Assembly (NCBI RefSeq): GCF_001690705.1
Contig: NZ_LZGK01000014.1
Span: forward strand, 186,001 to 250,000
Length of the DNA: 64,000 nt
Source: Gilliamella sp. wkB178
GTDB taxonomy: Bacteria; Pseudomonadota; Gammaproteobacteria; Enterobacterales; Orbaceae
Direction of reading: 5' to 3'
Shown here: positions 19,836-28,660 of the stretch, in pieces
How positions within the stretch are numbered: the stretch's first letter is position 1
Layout: the number at the start of each line of letters is the position of its first letter
The notes under the pieces: generated by a model
Databases searched by the model: none
What the model was told of the DNA's origin: nothing
What the model saw: the letters and a program-made list of their open reading frames with translations, nothing else
Translations under genes and position numbers: made by a program

Positions 19836-20668
19836 TACACTTTTATCCCTTCTGCAATTTTATTGAAAAATGAAACGGATTCGTTAATGACTTCTCGTCG
19901 TTGACTATCAATGGTGACTAAGTGGTAACTATCATTAAGTACAATAAGTTTCTTTAATCCAGAAACGTTTTTTTCGACCAATTTAGCATTGGTTTCAATA
20001 TTGGCGATATCATCATTACCGGAATGAATGATTAAACAAGGGGAAGTTACTTTGGCTAAATCCTTACGTACATGTTTAGCTAATAGCTGCATTTCGGCTA
20101 GAGCAGGGAAAGGGTTACCTGCTAATCCAGCAGCTCCGCTATCACCGCTGAGCATACTTTCCGATACCACTGCTCGAATGCGTTCATCTTTTAGTCCATA
20201 AGGTGGTTTTTCAATAAAAGAAACTTTCTGAAAAATACCAAGCTTTTTAAAATAGACTAATAAAAAGAAAAACTTTTTAGCCCAAAAAGGCATACTCCAG
20301 CCATCATAATAAAATGTTGGCGCAAAAACACCTACGCCTTTGATTTGTTCAGGTCTATCAGCAGCAAGTTGTAATGCAAGCAGAGCACCCATTGATAATC
20401 CGGCAACAAAAACATTATCAACATGCTCAGCCAAATAATTTGCACCGTCTTGCACACTTTTGTACCAATCTTGCCATGTTGTTTGACATAGATCAGCTTC
20501 GGTACCGCAATGGCCAGCAAGTTGCACCGCATAGACAGTAAATCCGGCTTTATGTAGTCCATTGGCTAAAATACGCATTTCATTTGGAGTGCCAGTTAAC
20601 CCATGAATCAAAAGTACACCATTTTTGCTACCTGGTAAAAAATAAGATAAATCTTGAGCTGTATCCAT
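19835..20668 (-). CDS. Alpha/beta hydrolase (carboxylesterase/lipase-like)
   Basis: The protein has 277 residues without a signal peptide. The oxyanion motif HGLTGTPNEM is at about 22-31, the nucleophile elbow VAGLSMGALLAL places Ser at about 92, the acid lies in IIHSGNDDIAN, and the catalytic His is in NDSYHLVTIDSQRREV. This is the layout of carboxylesterase Est30/monoacylglycerol-lipase-like enzymes. It sits in the minus-strand unit HAD phosphatase, hydrolase, SMR1, SMR2 with 13-base and overlapping junctions. It could act as a thioesterase or deacylase in a small biosynthetic pathway; the substrate is unknown. Confidence 0.8.
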   Translation of the reverse strand: MDTAQDLSYFLPGSKNGVLLIHGLTGTPNEMRILANGLHKAGFTVYAVQLAGHCGTEADLCQTTWQDWYKSVQDGANYLAEHVDNVFVAGLSMGALLALQLAADRPEQIKGVGVFAPTFYYDGWSMPFWAKKFFFLLVYFKKLGIFQKVSFIEKPPYGLKDERIRAVVSESMLSGDSGAAGLAGNPFPALAEMQLLAKHVRKDLAKVTSPCLIIHSGNDDIANIETNAKLVEKNVSGLKKLIVLNDSYHLVTIDSQRREVINESVSFFNKIAEGIKV

Positions 20669-20681
20669 TATAATTCCTAAT

Positions 20682-21407
20682 TTACTTTACCATCACGAAT
20701 GGAATTGCTGCTAATTGTGTTTGTTTTAATGCTTTGGTTACATCAGCAAAGCAATTAATTGCACTATATTCAATCTTATTTTTTTCACAATAATTAATGA
20801 GTTTGTCCTTAGCAAAAACAAAATCAACATTGTGGGATACACAGTAATCAGAAGTACCATCGCCAACATAAAGTATTTGATTAAAATGTTGTTGTTTTAC
20901 ATGATTACATTTGCAATTACCACTTTGTTTAATACAATTTTTATTAGAATAAGGGAATTCTAATCGCCAACTACGATCATTATCATGCAATAGCTTATTA
21001 GCAAAAATGGGTAAATGTTCCATTCCATGACGTTTTAAAATAAACTGAATAGCATAATCTAATCCATCACTAACAATATGTACGGGAATATGATTTATGT
21101 CGGTATACTCAATAAAAGCTTTAAATGTTGGATCAATTTCTATTTGTGATAAGGCACAATTGAGTTCATCAAGACTGGCTTCCAACAAGGCAATTTGCTT
21201 ACTCATGCACTCTTGAGAACCAATCTTACCATTAACCCATAATTCTTCGAGTTCTTCGCAACCATCTTGACCAAAATGACTTAGTAATGTATCTGTTACA
21301 TCTTTTACGCTAATTGTGCCATCAAAATCACATAAAACAATGGATGTTTGGTGTTGGGTATAAGATGGATAAAAAATATGATTTGCAATCGATGAAAAAG
21401 TATTCAT
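20682..21407 (-). CDS. HAD-IB phosphatase (MtnX/SerB-like)
   Basis: The protein has 241 residues. HAD motif I is VLCDFDGTISVKDVT (nucleophile Asp27, acid Asp29), motif II VHIVSDGLDYAI, and motif IV LYVGDGTSDYC. The arrangement is that of subfamily IB enzymes such as phosphoserine phosphatase and MtnX. A cysteine-rich insert (NCIKQSGNCKCNH, about 156-168) resembles that of MtnX-like proteins. No other methionine-salvage genes are nearby, so an MTA-cycle role is not supported here. It leads the hydrolase/transporter unit. Confidence 0.8.
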   Translation of the reverse strand: MNTFSSIANHIFYPSYTQHQTSIVLCDFDGTISVKDVTDTLLSHFGQDGCEELEELWVNGKIGSQECMSKQIALLEASLDELNCALSQIEIDPTFKAFIEYTDINHIPVHIVSDGLDYAIQFILKRHGMEHLPIFANKLLHDNDRSWRLEFPYSNKNCIKQSGNCKCNHVKQQHFNQILYVGDGTSDYCVSHNVDFVFAKDKLINYCEKNKIEYSAINCFADVTKALKQTQLAAIPFVMVK

Positions 21408-21492
21408 TTATTAATAAAGATAGTCAGTTTATATAAATATGACGATTTTCTCATAGGCTGGGAGAAAACTTTGTAGGCTCTTTGTATATATT

Positions 21493-21522
21493 TTGTAACG
21501 GGTTTGAAATTGTCTGTATAAT
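21493..21522 (+). promoter_or_regulatory. Promoter of rstAB
   Basis: TTGTAA (21493-21498), an 18-base spacer, then a perfect TATAAT (21517-21522), followed about 40 bases later by the ribosome site AGAAGGA and the rstA ATG at 21565. Confidence 0.6.
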
Positions 21523-21564
21523 AAGGTATCTCTAATTTACACCTTATAGTAATAAGAAGGAAAA

Positions 21565-22293
21565 ATGAGTGAACGCATATTAATTATCGAAGATGATGAA
21601 CGGTTAGCTAATCTAATTCAAGTTTATCTTATTAGACAAGGTTATACTGTTGAATGGTATAATAGCGGTGATGGAGCAGAAGAAAAAATTCAAAAACTCA
21701 ATCCTGACCTAGTGATTTTGGATGTCATGTTACCAGAAAAATCGGGTTTTGATATTTGCCGTGATATACGTACTTGGTTCAATAATTTTATTCTTATTAT
21801 GACAGCTAGTGAGGATAATATCGATGAAATCGTCGGGCTTGAATTGGGCGCTGATGATTATTTAGCCAAGCCGGTTGAACCTAGGCTACTTTTAGCTAGA
21901 ATTCGCGCTTTATTACGAAGGAAACAGATTGAGTTAGATAAAGAAGATAATAAAGAATTGATTATGCCTTTTAATGGTAAAATAATAGTTTTTGATAATC
22001 TGATAATTGATGCTGAAAATCGTAAAGTATCATTACAAGATCAAGAAATTGATTTAACTACAGCAGAATTTGACCTTTTATGGTTACTTGCTAGTAATGC
22101 AGGCAAAATTCTATCTCGAGATGATATTTTTTCTCAAGTTAGAGGTATTGATTTTGACGGCAGTGATCGTTCAATTGATGCCCGTATTTCAAGACTTCGT
22201 CGTAAATTGCTTGATGATCCAGATAACCCATTACGAATCAAAACAGTACGAGGTAAAGGTTATTTATTCTTGCGAGAAGGGGATAACCATTGA
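21565..22293 (+). CDS. rstA: OmpR-family response regulator RstA
   Basis: The protein has 242 residues. The receiver domain (1-about 120) has the acidic pair EDD, the phosphoacceptor in LVILDVMLPEKSGFDICRD and the lysine in DDYLAKPVEP. The C-terminal winged helix carries VSLQDQEIDLTTAEFDLLWLLASNAG and SIDARISRLRRKLLDDPDNPLRIKTVRGKGYLF. The wording follows E. coli RstA closely (RGIDFDGSDRSIDARISRLR). In enterics RstA works downstream of PhoPQ in acid and manganese responses; here the regulon is unknown. It overlaps the kinase gene by four bases. Confidence 0.88.
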   Translation: MSERILIIEDDERLANLIQVYLIRQGYTVEWYNSGDGAEEKIQKLNPDLVILDVMLPEKSGFDICRDIRTWFNNFILIMTASEDNIDEIVGLELGADDYLAKPVEPRLLLARIRALLRRKQIELDKEDNKELIMPFNGKIIVFDNLIIDAENRKVSLQDQEIDLTTAEFDLLWLLASNAGKILSRDDIFSQVRGIDFDGSDRSIDARISRLRRKLLDDPDNPLRIKTVRGKGYLFLREGDNH

Positions 22294-23630
22294 GTCAATT
22301 ACTAGCTAAACCACTGTTTTTTAATCGACGAATTGTATTTTATCTTGTTATCTTACTTTCATTACAATGTATTATTGCTTATGGAGCTTTATTGGTATTT
22401 GATTCCTTGCCATCATCATTAACCGATATGCCTGATGACCATATTGTGTTTCGTGAATCTCAGCGTGGAACAGTAAATTTAATCCGAATGCAAATTAATG
22501 AAAATAAAGATCGTCCACTACAGGAAGTCGTAAATGAATTACAACCTTATTTTGGTTATCCAATTGAAGTACTGCCAATTACTACATCATTACCACATTC
22601 CGTGCAAAACGAATTAGTAAAACTGGGTTTCTCGTATGATAGTGATAAAGAGGTAGTATACGTTGATTTAAACGATGGTAATTTGCTGCAATTAGGTCCT
22701 ATTGTGATGCGTGATATTTTAGAATCTAATACCATGTCATTAAGTGTTTTTCTGATAATTTGGGCATTATTTAGTGCCATTATCTTTTTTATTTTGATCT
22801 ATTTTGCTTTTAGTGCAGTCTGGAAAGATTTAGTTAATATTCGTCAAACTGCAGAACAACTTGGGCAAGGAAATCTACATGCTCGTACTGAAAATGTTAA
22901 AGGTTGGTTATTTAAGCCATTAGCAAATGTCCTTAATAATATGGGTACCCATATTGAACATTTAGTCAGTACTAATCAAACTATTTCACATGCAATGGCA
23001 CATGAGTTACGAACTCCTCTTGCTAGAATGCGATTTGAACTAAGTATGCTCGAAGAATCGAATGATGAACAAGAAAGATCACTATTACAAAAAGGTATGA
23101 GTGATGATATTAATGAATTAGAAGCACTTATTAATGCAAGTTTAAATTACTTTAGAATGCAGCAAAGTAATATTGAGTTGAATTTAACTAGTGTATCATT
23201 AAAAGAGTGGGGTAATAAAGTTTGTCAGTCACTAGAACTTTTCAAGCCACCAAAGTTTGAATTAGTTTGTAATTGCCAAGATGTAGAAGCATTAATTGAC
23301 ACTAATCTAATGGAAACAATTGTCAAAAATTTATTACTTAATGCGTTTAAATATGCGGCACATAAGGCTGTTTTACATCTTACTAAACAGCAAAATAGTG
23401 TAGTAATTGAAATTGATGACGATGGTGCAGGTATTCCTTTTGATGCACGGGAAAAGATTTTTATGCCTTTTTCTCGACTTGATACCAGTAGAACTCGTTC
23501 CACTGGAGGATATGGTTTAGGTTTAGCCTATGTAAAATTAATGGCTGAATTCCATAATGGTAAAGCGTTTGTGGTAACTAGTCCACTAGGTGGGGCTAGG
23601 TTTGTGGTATCACTCAAATCCGAAGGATAA
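22290..23630 (+). CDS. rstB: Sensor histidine kinase RstB
   Basis: The protein has 446 residues and starts at a TTG overlapping the rstA stop (TTGA), a coupled arrangement. Transmembrane helix 1 is at about 14-36, a periplasmic domain of about 110 residues follows, then helix 2 (SVFLIIWALFSAIIFFILIYFAF), HAMP, HisKA with the phosphoacceptor in SHAMAHELRTPLARMRFE, and HATPase with ETIVKNLLLNAFKYA, IDDDGAGIP and STGGYGLGLAYVK. It pairs with RstA immediately upstream. Confidence 0.87.
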   Translation: MSQLLAKPLFFNRRIVFYLVILLSLQCIIAYGALLVFDSLPSSLTDMPDDHIVFRESQRGTVNLIRMQINENKDRPLQEVVNELQPYFGYPIEVLPITTSLPHSVQNELVKLGFSYDSDKEVVYVDLNDGNLLQLGPIVMRDILESNTMSLSVFLIIWALFSAIIFFILIYFAFSAVWKDLVNIRQTAEQLGQGNLHARTENVKGWLFKPLANVLNNMGTHIEHLVSTNQTISHAMAHELRTPLARMRFELSMLEESNDEQERSLLQKGMSDDINELEALINASLNYFRMQQSNIELNLTSVSLKEWGNKVCQSLELFKPPKFELVCNCQDVEALIDTNLMETIVKNLLLNAFKYAAHKAVLHLTKQQNSVVIEIDDDGAGIPFDAREKIFMPFSRLDTSRTRSTGGYGLGLAYVKLMAEFHNGKAFVVTSPLGGARFVVSLKSEG

Positions 23631-23756
23631 TTATTAATTTTTATTTAACAATAACCGGTTGTTTATTAAAAAAATCATAAATGTGAGGTGCTAAATAGTT
23701 ATTATATAGACTTTATTAAATAATATATATCATATTGCCTAATCGTGGAAAGAAAT

Positions 23757-24965
23757 ATGTCTAGTGATTCAAAAAATCCTGTTCCAGCATCTTATTGGAT
23801 TAAACTTGTTATTATTTTCTTTTTGGGATGGATTGTTATTTATGCTGGACGGTCTGTATTAAGCCCTCTTAGTGGTGAATTACAAGAAGCCTTTGGTCTA
23901 ACTAAAGCTGAGACAGGGGGGATTATGAGCTTATTTTTCCTTACCTATACTCTGTTTCAAATTCCATCAGGAATTCTTGGCGATAAAGTAGGAAGAAAAC
24001 GTGTTTTAGTCATCGGTTTTTCTTTATATGCTATTTTTATTGCATCAGTTTATTTAGTTCCAACATTTAGTATTTTTATTATACTTTGGATGTTAGCTGG
24101 AGCTGCTCAGGGATGTTATTATGGACCTCAATACGCATTATCTTCTGAAGCGATTCCTAAAAAATGGATCACTTTGGGTAGTGCTATTATTGGTAGTGGT
24201 ATGTCTTTTGGTATTGCGATGAGTTACTATCTTTCTAGTGTTATGATATAGGTTTTCCATATATCATGGAAAATGCCATTTGTAGTAGTCGCTATCCCAA
24301 TAATAATAGTCACACTATTGATGATAGTATTCGTAAAAGAAAAGGCTTCAGCACCGATTTCGACTCAAGCAGCACCAAAAACAAATTTCTCACAATTATT
24401 TAAAAATAGAAACCTAGTTTTAGCTTATATAACGATTTTTTGTTCAATTTATGGTTTCTTTGTCATTATTACGTGGTTACCTAATTATTTAGAAGTAGAG
24501 CGTGGAATGGATAAAATTGAAGCATCTAAGATTGCATCAATTGTTCCTTGGATTTCAATTATAGGAACATTATTATGTAGTTCTGTTTCAGATAAATTGG
24601 GTCGTCGCAAACCTGTGGTATTATTTATGATGCCTTTATCATTGATAGCTATTTTTTCAATTGTTCATTCTGATTCATATACGTTACTTATTGCTGTTTT
24701 AATTTTATACGGTTTTATTGGTAAAATTAGCTTAAATCCAGTTCTAATTGCCCTTGTTGCAGATAATGCTCCAAAAGCATCACTTAGTACTGCATTTGGC
24801 TTATATAATTTCTTTGGTATGGCTGCATCAATTTGTGCTCCATACTTTACTTGGCTTATTGCTGATAAAACAGGAAGTTTAAATAGTGGTTTTTATTTAG
24901 CTGCAGCAATCACTTTGGTTGGAATTACGGCTATGTTATTTGTAAAAGAAGGTCCAAAAAAATAA
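23757..24965 (+). pseudogene. MFS transporter gene interrupted by an in-frame amber codon
   Basis: Two open segments (23757-24251 and 24252-24965) lie in the same frame and together encode one 12-helix major facilitator of about 402 residues. The only break is a TAG at 24249-24251, between YYLSSVMI and VFHISWKMPFVV. One base change (for example from TGG) would restore the protein. The first part has motif A (GDKVGRKRVLVIG) and the second has a matching SDKLGRRKPVVLF after helix 7. The true start is ATG 23757 rather than the upstream GTG 23745. It may be a recent pseudogene, a strain polymorphism or a sequence error; substrate unknown. Confidence 0.8.
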
Positions 24966-24992
24966 TAATTAGCTATAGAAAATATTTTATTT

Positions 24993-25030
24993 AAGCCTTA
25001 TGTTTTAATACTAATCAAAAAATAAGGCTT
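24993..25030 (+). terminator. Inverted repeat after MFS pseudogene, possible terminator
   Basis: AAGCCTTAT (24993-25001) and ATAAGGCTT (25022-25030) form a perfect 9-bp stem with a 20-base loop. No T-tract follows, so intrinsic termination is uncertain. Confidence 0.4.
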
Positions 25031-25426
25031 GAATAAATGATTGTAATTTATTGTTATCATATATTTGATTGGTTATTAGAAAATTTAGATAATTTTTATA
25101 GAAACTTAATTTATTAGTAATAGCTATACATTATGCTATTTATTCTGTCTATTGGCACTTTTCTTATTACCTTATTCTTATTAGTAATATCACTGTAATT
25201 AAATTGTATTTATCATTTTGTTTTTATTATAAAATTTAATTAATATTTTCTATTCATAGTGTTAACTGAAATCATTGGTTAATTATAAAACTCAAATCTT
25301 AGAAAAATAATTTTTCTTAATATGGTCAAACAAAATAATAACATCAGAAAAATAAATCCTAACTATTTATAAAATAAAAGGTTTAATTTGCTTGCTATCC
25401 TTAACTGAAACGTGAATAATAGAGGT

Positions 25427-25671
25427 GGATAATTTTATCCTTGTAATGCAGCAATGGCGTTAGACATTACAAGTTTTTAAAAGAAAATAGCGTAAGTAGA
25501 ATCGTTATAGTTAGATAATATGTTTATTTTAAACAATTAAATAAAGATTTAGTTTTTTTGCTAAAAAACAACAAAAAGTTGGATTGCAAATTAACCATAA
25601 AATGATATCAATGGATTATATTTTAGGGATAGTTTGAAAAACGTGCACAGCTTTTGGATTTAAAGCTATGC
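25427..25671 (+). promoter_or_regulatory. RNase E 5' leader hairpins (rne5-like autoregulatory element)
   Basis: Three stem-loops lie in the leader: GGATA/TATCC at 25427-25440; CTTGTAATG/CATTACAAG at 25440-25473 with a 16-base loop and then TTTTT; and GCA.AGCTTT/AAAGCT.TGC at 25645-25671. The E. coli rne leader also carries hairpins (hp1-hp3), and hp2 is bound by RNase E to set its own mRNA half-life. The central hairpin, with its large loop and position in a long leader, is the best hp2 candidate. This is inference; a covariance search with the Rfam rne5 model would decide. Confidence 0.55.
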
Positions 25672-25868
25672 CTGAAATATGGAATTGTTATTTAGGTAAA
25701 TAATAGCGGATTCACATAAAATAATAACAAAAATAACACAAATAAAATAATGAATACCGTGTAAAAGTACAGCGTTTAGTATCATTTGTTAACATTGTTA
25801 AAATAAGCACTCTATAAATAATTTGATTCTACCTACAATTAGTTAAGATTAATTAAGAGTGTAGAATA

Positions 25869-28580
25869 ATGAAAAGAATGCTAATCAACGCAACCCAGCA
25901 AGAAGAGCTGCGAGTTGCTCTTGTTGATGGCCAACGGTTATATGATTTAGATATCGAAAGCCTTGGTCATGAGCAAAAAAAAGCTAATATTTATAAAGGT
26001 AAAATCACCAAAATCAATCCAAGTTTAGAAGCTGCTTTTGTTTCATATGGTGGTGAACGTGATGGATTTTTGCCATTAAAAGAAATTGCTGAAAGTTATT
26101 TCCCTTCTAATATTTCCGGACGCCGTAGCATCAAACATTTACAAGAAGGTCAGGAAGTATTAATTCAAATTGAAAAAGAAATTCGTGGTAAGAAAGGTGC
26201 AGCACTAACTACCTATATTAGCTTGGCGGGTAGTTATTTAGTTTTAATGCCTAACGATCCGCGTGCGGGTGGTGTATCACGTCGTATTGAAGGTGAAGAA
26301 CGCGCTGATCTTAAACGAATTATTGATTCAATTGAAAAACCAAAAGGTATGGGGGTTATTGCAAGAACCGCTGGTGTTGGTAAAACCCAAGAAGAGTTAC
26401 AACAAGATCTTGATGCTTTGGTTAATTATTGGACTGCTATTCAAAATGAAGCTAAAAATCATCCTGCTCCAAGTTTAATTCATAAAGAAAGTGATATTAT
26501 CACTCGTGCATTTCGCGATTATTTACGTGATGACGTTGGCGATATTCTGATTGATAATCCCAAAGTACTTGAAATAGCTAAAAAACGTTTAGTGGATTTA
26601 GGACGTGTAGAGTATGTAAGCCGCCTTAAACTCTATGAAGGTGATGTACCATTATTTAATCATTTTCAAATCGAAGGTCAAATTGAGTCAGCATTTCAAC
26701 GTGAAGTCAGGTTACCATCTGGTGGATCAATTGTTATTGATGCTACTGAGGCTTTAACTGCAATTGATATTAACTCAGCAAAATCAATTCGTGGTAGTGA
26801 TATTGAAGAAACTGCTTTTAATACCAATCTTGAAGCAGCGGAAGAAATTGCTCGTCAATTACGCTTACGCGATCTGGGTGGTTTGATTGTTATTGATTTT
26901 ATTGATATGACACCGATTCGTAATCAACGTGAAGTAGAAAATCGCCTTAAAGAAGCAATGAAAACAGACCGAGCAAGAATTCAAACTACACGAATCTCAC
27001 GTTTTGGTTTGCTTGAAATGTCGCGCCAACGTTTAAGTCCTTCTTTACGTGAAGCAACACATCATATCTGTCCACGTTGTCAAGGAACGGGAACCATCAG
27101 AGATAATAATTCATTATCCCTTTCTATTCTTCGATTGATTCAAGAAGAAGCGATGAAGGATAATACGGTACAAATTGATGTGATTGTACCGGTACCCATT
27201 GCTAGTTATTTATTGAATGAAAAACGCCGAGCTATTACTAATATTGAACGCATGCATCCAGATGTCAAAATAGTGATTGCAAGCGATGAAGAGATGGAAA
27301 CGCCACTTTATAAAGTCATTCGTAAGCGTGCCGGTGAAGAAACAGATGTGCTAAGTTATAATTTACCTAAACTTATTCGTGAACTTGAAGAAGAGGAAGA
27401 AGAAGAAATTGCTGAAGCTATAGTTGAACAGGCAGTGCTTTCAGGTCCAAAAGTTGAAACGAGTATCACATCTAAAGTTAGAAAAGTTGAACCTAAACTA
27501 AAATCTGAGAAATCAGTTGGTCTATTTAATGGCCTATTTTCGAAATTACGTAAATTGTTTGCAGCCGAAAAGACTGAATCTCAACCTATCGTAAAGGCAC
27601 AACCAACTAAAAGACGCGAGAATCAGCGATCACATAATCGGCGTCAACGTAATAATAAAAATAACAGCTCAACTACCACCAACACCACCAATATTGTAGC
27701 CGAAGAACTAAAAGAGCCAGTTAAAAATAACAGTCGTAGAACTAAACAAAATAATAATACCGTTAATTCGGTCTCAAGTAACACATCTAAAGTCGTTAAT
27801 GAAGTTATTCAAACAAAACAGCGTGAAGTTAAACCTAGGCGTCAACAGAGATCATTAACTAAGAGTGTGCGAATTAAAACATCAGAGGTGACTAATGAAA
27901 CATCTGTTGTACCAGTTGTACAAGAGAAAGTAATTATACCTTCTGTGTTGCTGCCAGTCATTGTATCAGAAACAACAGATGTATCGACTATAGAGTTACA
28001 ACCAAAACGTCAACGCCGTACTTCTAGACATTTACGGATGAATGGACAACGAAATAAGCGTCGTGTTAAAAATAACTATCTCAAACAATCTCCGGTTCCA
28101 TTACCATTTGCAGCTGCTTCACTAGAATTAGCGTTAGGAAGAGTGGTAATTGATTATGGTAGTTTGATTAATAACGACGAATCAAATAATGTTGTTCCAG
28201 TTATTCCGTCATTATTGTTACCAGTTATTATTAAAGGTGAAATAGAGAGTACTAATAAGTTTGTTGATTCAAATATTATTGATGAAATACAACAAAATGA
28301 AACACCTATTAATGTTGAATTAAATTTTGAAAATAAAGATGGTGAACAAAATGACAGTAATAGTGTTAATTTGGCAGTGACTGATCATAATGAAATAGTA
28401 GGTTATTCTTCATCTGCTATGACCAAAGCACCAGCTCCTGAAAATTTGGTACCAGAGGTGGCAATAAAACTTCGTGAGGAATCGGAATATCACTTTAATG
28501 GTAAAGGTAATGCAGGTGGTTTAAGTGCACAAGATCATGCGTATGCTGAGGCAAGTAAACCAATATTACCATCTGATTGA
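25869..28580 (+). CDS. rne: Ribonuclease E
   Basis: Essential endonuclease of mRNA decay and rRNA/tRNA maturation. It has 903 residues, shorter than the 1061 of E. coli, mostly in the C-terminal half. The catalytic half (1-about 510) is well conserved: an S1 domain, catalytic Asp in TAIDINSAKS (about 300) and GLIVIDFIDM (about 343), and the zinc-link CPRCQGTG. The C-terminal half is disordered, with an amphipathic helix VGLFNGLFSKLRKLFAAE (about 550-570) that looks like the membrane-targeting segment A, Arg-rich RNA-binding stretches, and a terminal MTKAPAPENLVPE plus GKGNAGG matching the PNPase-binding tip of E. coli RNase E. Degradosome assembly is therefore probably kept. Confidence 0.96.
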   Translation: MKRMLINATQQEELRVALVDGQRLYDLDIESLGHEQKKANIYKGKITKINPSLEAAFVSYGGERDGFLPLKEIAESYFPSNISGRRSIKHLQEGQEVLIQIEKEIRGKKGAALTTYISLAGSYLVLMPNDPRAGGVSRRIEGEERADLKRIIDSIEKPKGMGVIARTAGVGKTQEELQQDLDALVNYWTAIQNEAKNHPAPSLIHKESDIITRAFRDYLRDDVGDILIDNPKVLEIAKKRLVDLGRVEYVSRLKLYEGDVPLFNHFQIEGQIESAFQREVRLPSGGSIVIDATEALTAIDINSAKSIRGSDIEETAFNTNLEAAEEIARQLRLRDLGGLIVIDFIDMTPIRNQREVENRLKEAMKTDRARIQTTRISRFGLLEMSRQRLSPSLREATHHICPRCQGTGTIRDNNSLSLSILRLIQEEAMKDNTVQIDVIVPVPIASYLLNEKRRAITNIERMHPDVKIVIASDEEMETPLYKVIRKRAGEETDVLSYNLPKLIRELEEEEEEEIAEAIVEQAVLSGPKVETSITSKVRKVEPKLKSEKSVGLFNGLFSKLRKLFAAEKTESQPIVKAQPTKRRENQRSHNRRQRNNKNNSSTTTNTTNIVAEELKEPVKNNSRRTKQNNNTVNSVSSNTSKVVNEVIQTKQREVKPRRQQRSLTKSVRIKTSEVTNETSVVPVVQEKVIIPSVLLPVIVSETTDVSTIELQPKRQRRTSRHLRMNGQRNKRRVKNNYLKQSPVPLPFAAASLELALGRVVIDYGSLINNDESNNVVPVIPSLLLPVIIKGEIESTNKFVDSNIIDEIQQNETPINVELNFENKDGEQNDSNSVNLAVTDHNEIVGYSSSAMTKAPAPENLVPEVAIKLREESEYHFNGKGNAGGLSAQDHAYAEASKPILPSD

Positions 28581-28597
28581 AAAACTATTATTAATAA

Positions 28598-28622
28598 AGT
28601 GAGGTGACATGTGTCACCCACT
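28598..28622 (+). repeat. Stem-loop between rne and sapB
   Basis: AGTG, bulged A, GGTGAC, loop ATGT, GTCACC, CACT: a 10-bp stem with one bulge. It starts 18 bases after the rne stop and has no T-tract after it. It could protect the 3' end of rne mRNA or act as a weak terminator. Confidence 0.5.
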
Positions 28623-28660
28623 GCTTCTATTTGAGTCATTGATTACGATAAAGATGTATA

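Larger units (their letters stand above)
24966..25868. other. Gene-free stretch of about 900 bases upstream of rne
   Basis: It is extremely AT-rich. It holds an inverted repeat just after the broken MFS gene and, from about 25420, hairpins consistent with the RNase E leader. Between about 25031 and 25420 I see no credible gene, tRNA or clear regulatory motif. Confidence 0.7.

Noticed and set aside
20682-21407. MtnX of the methionine salvage pathway
   Set aside because: The HAD-IB protein resembles MtnX, but no mtnA, mtnB, mtnD or mtnW genes are near, so only the broad family is called.
21481-21520. RstA autoregulatory box upstream of rstA
   Set aside because: TGTAAC is present at 21494-21499, but the second half of the published box (TACATNTNGTTACA or complement) does not follow.
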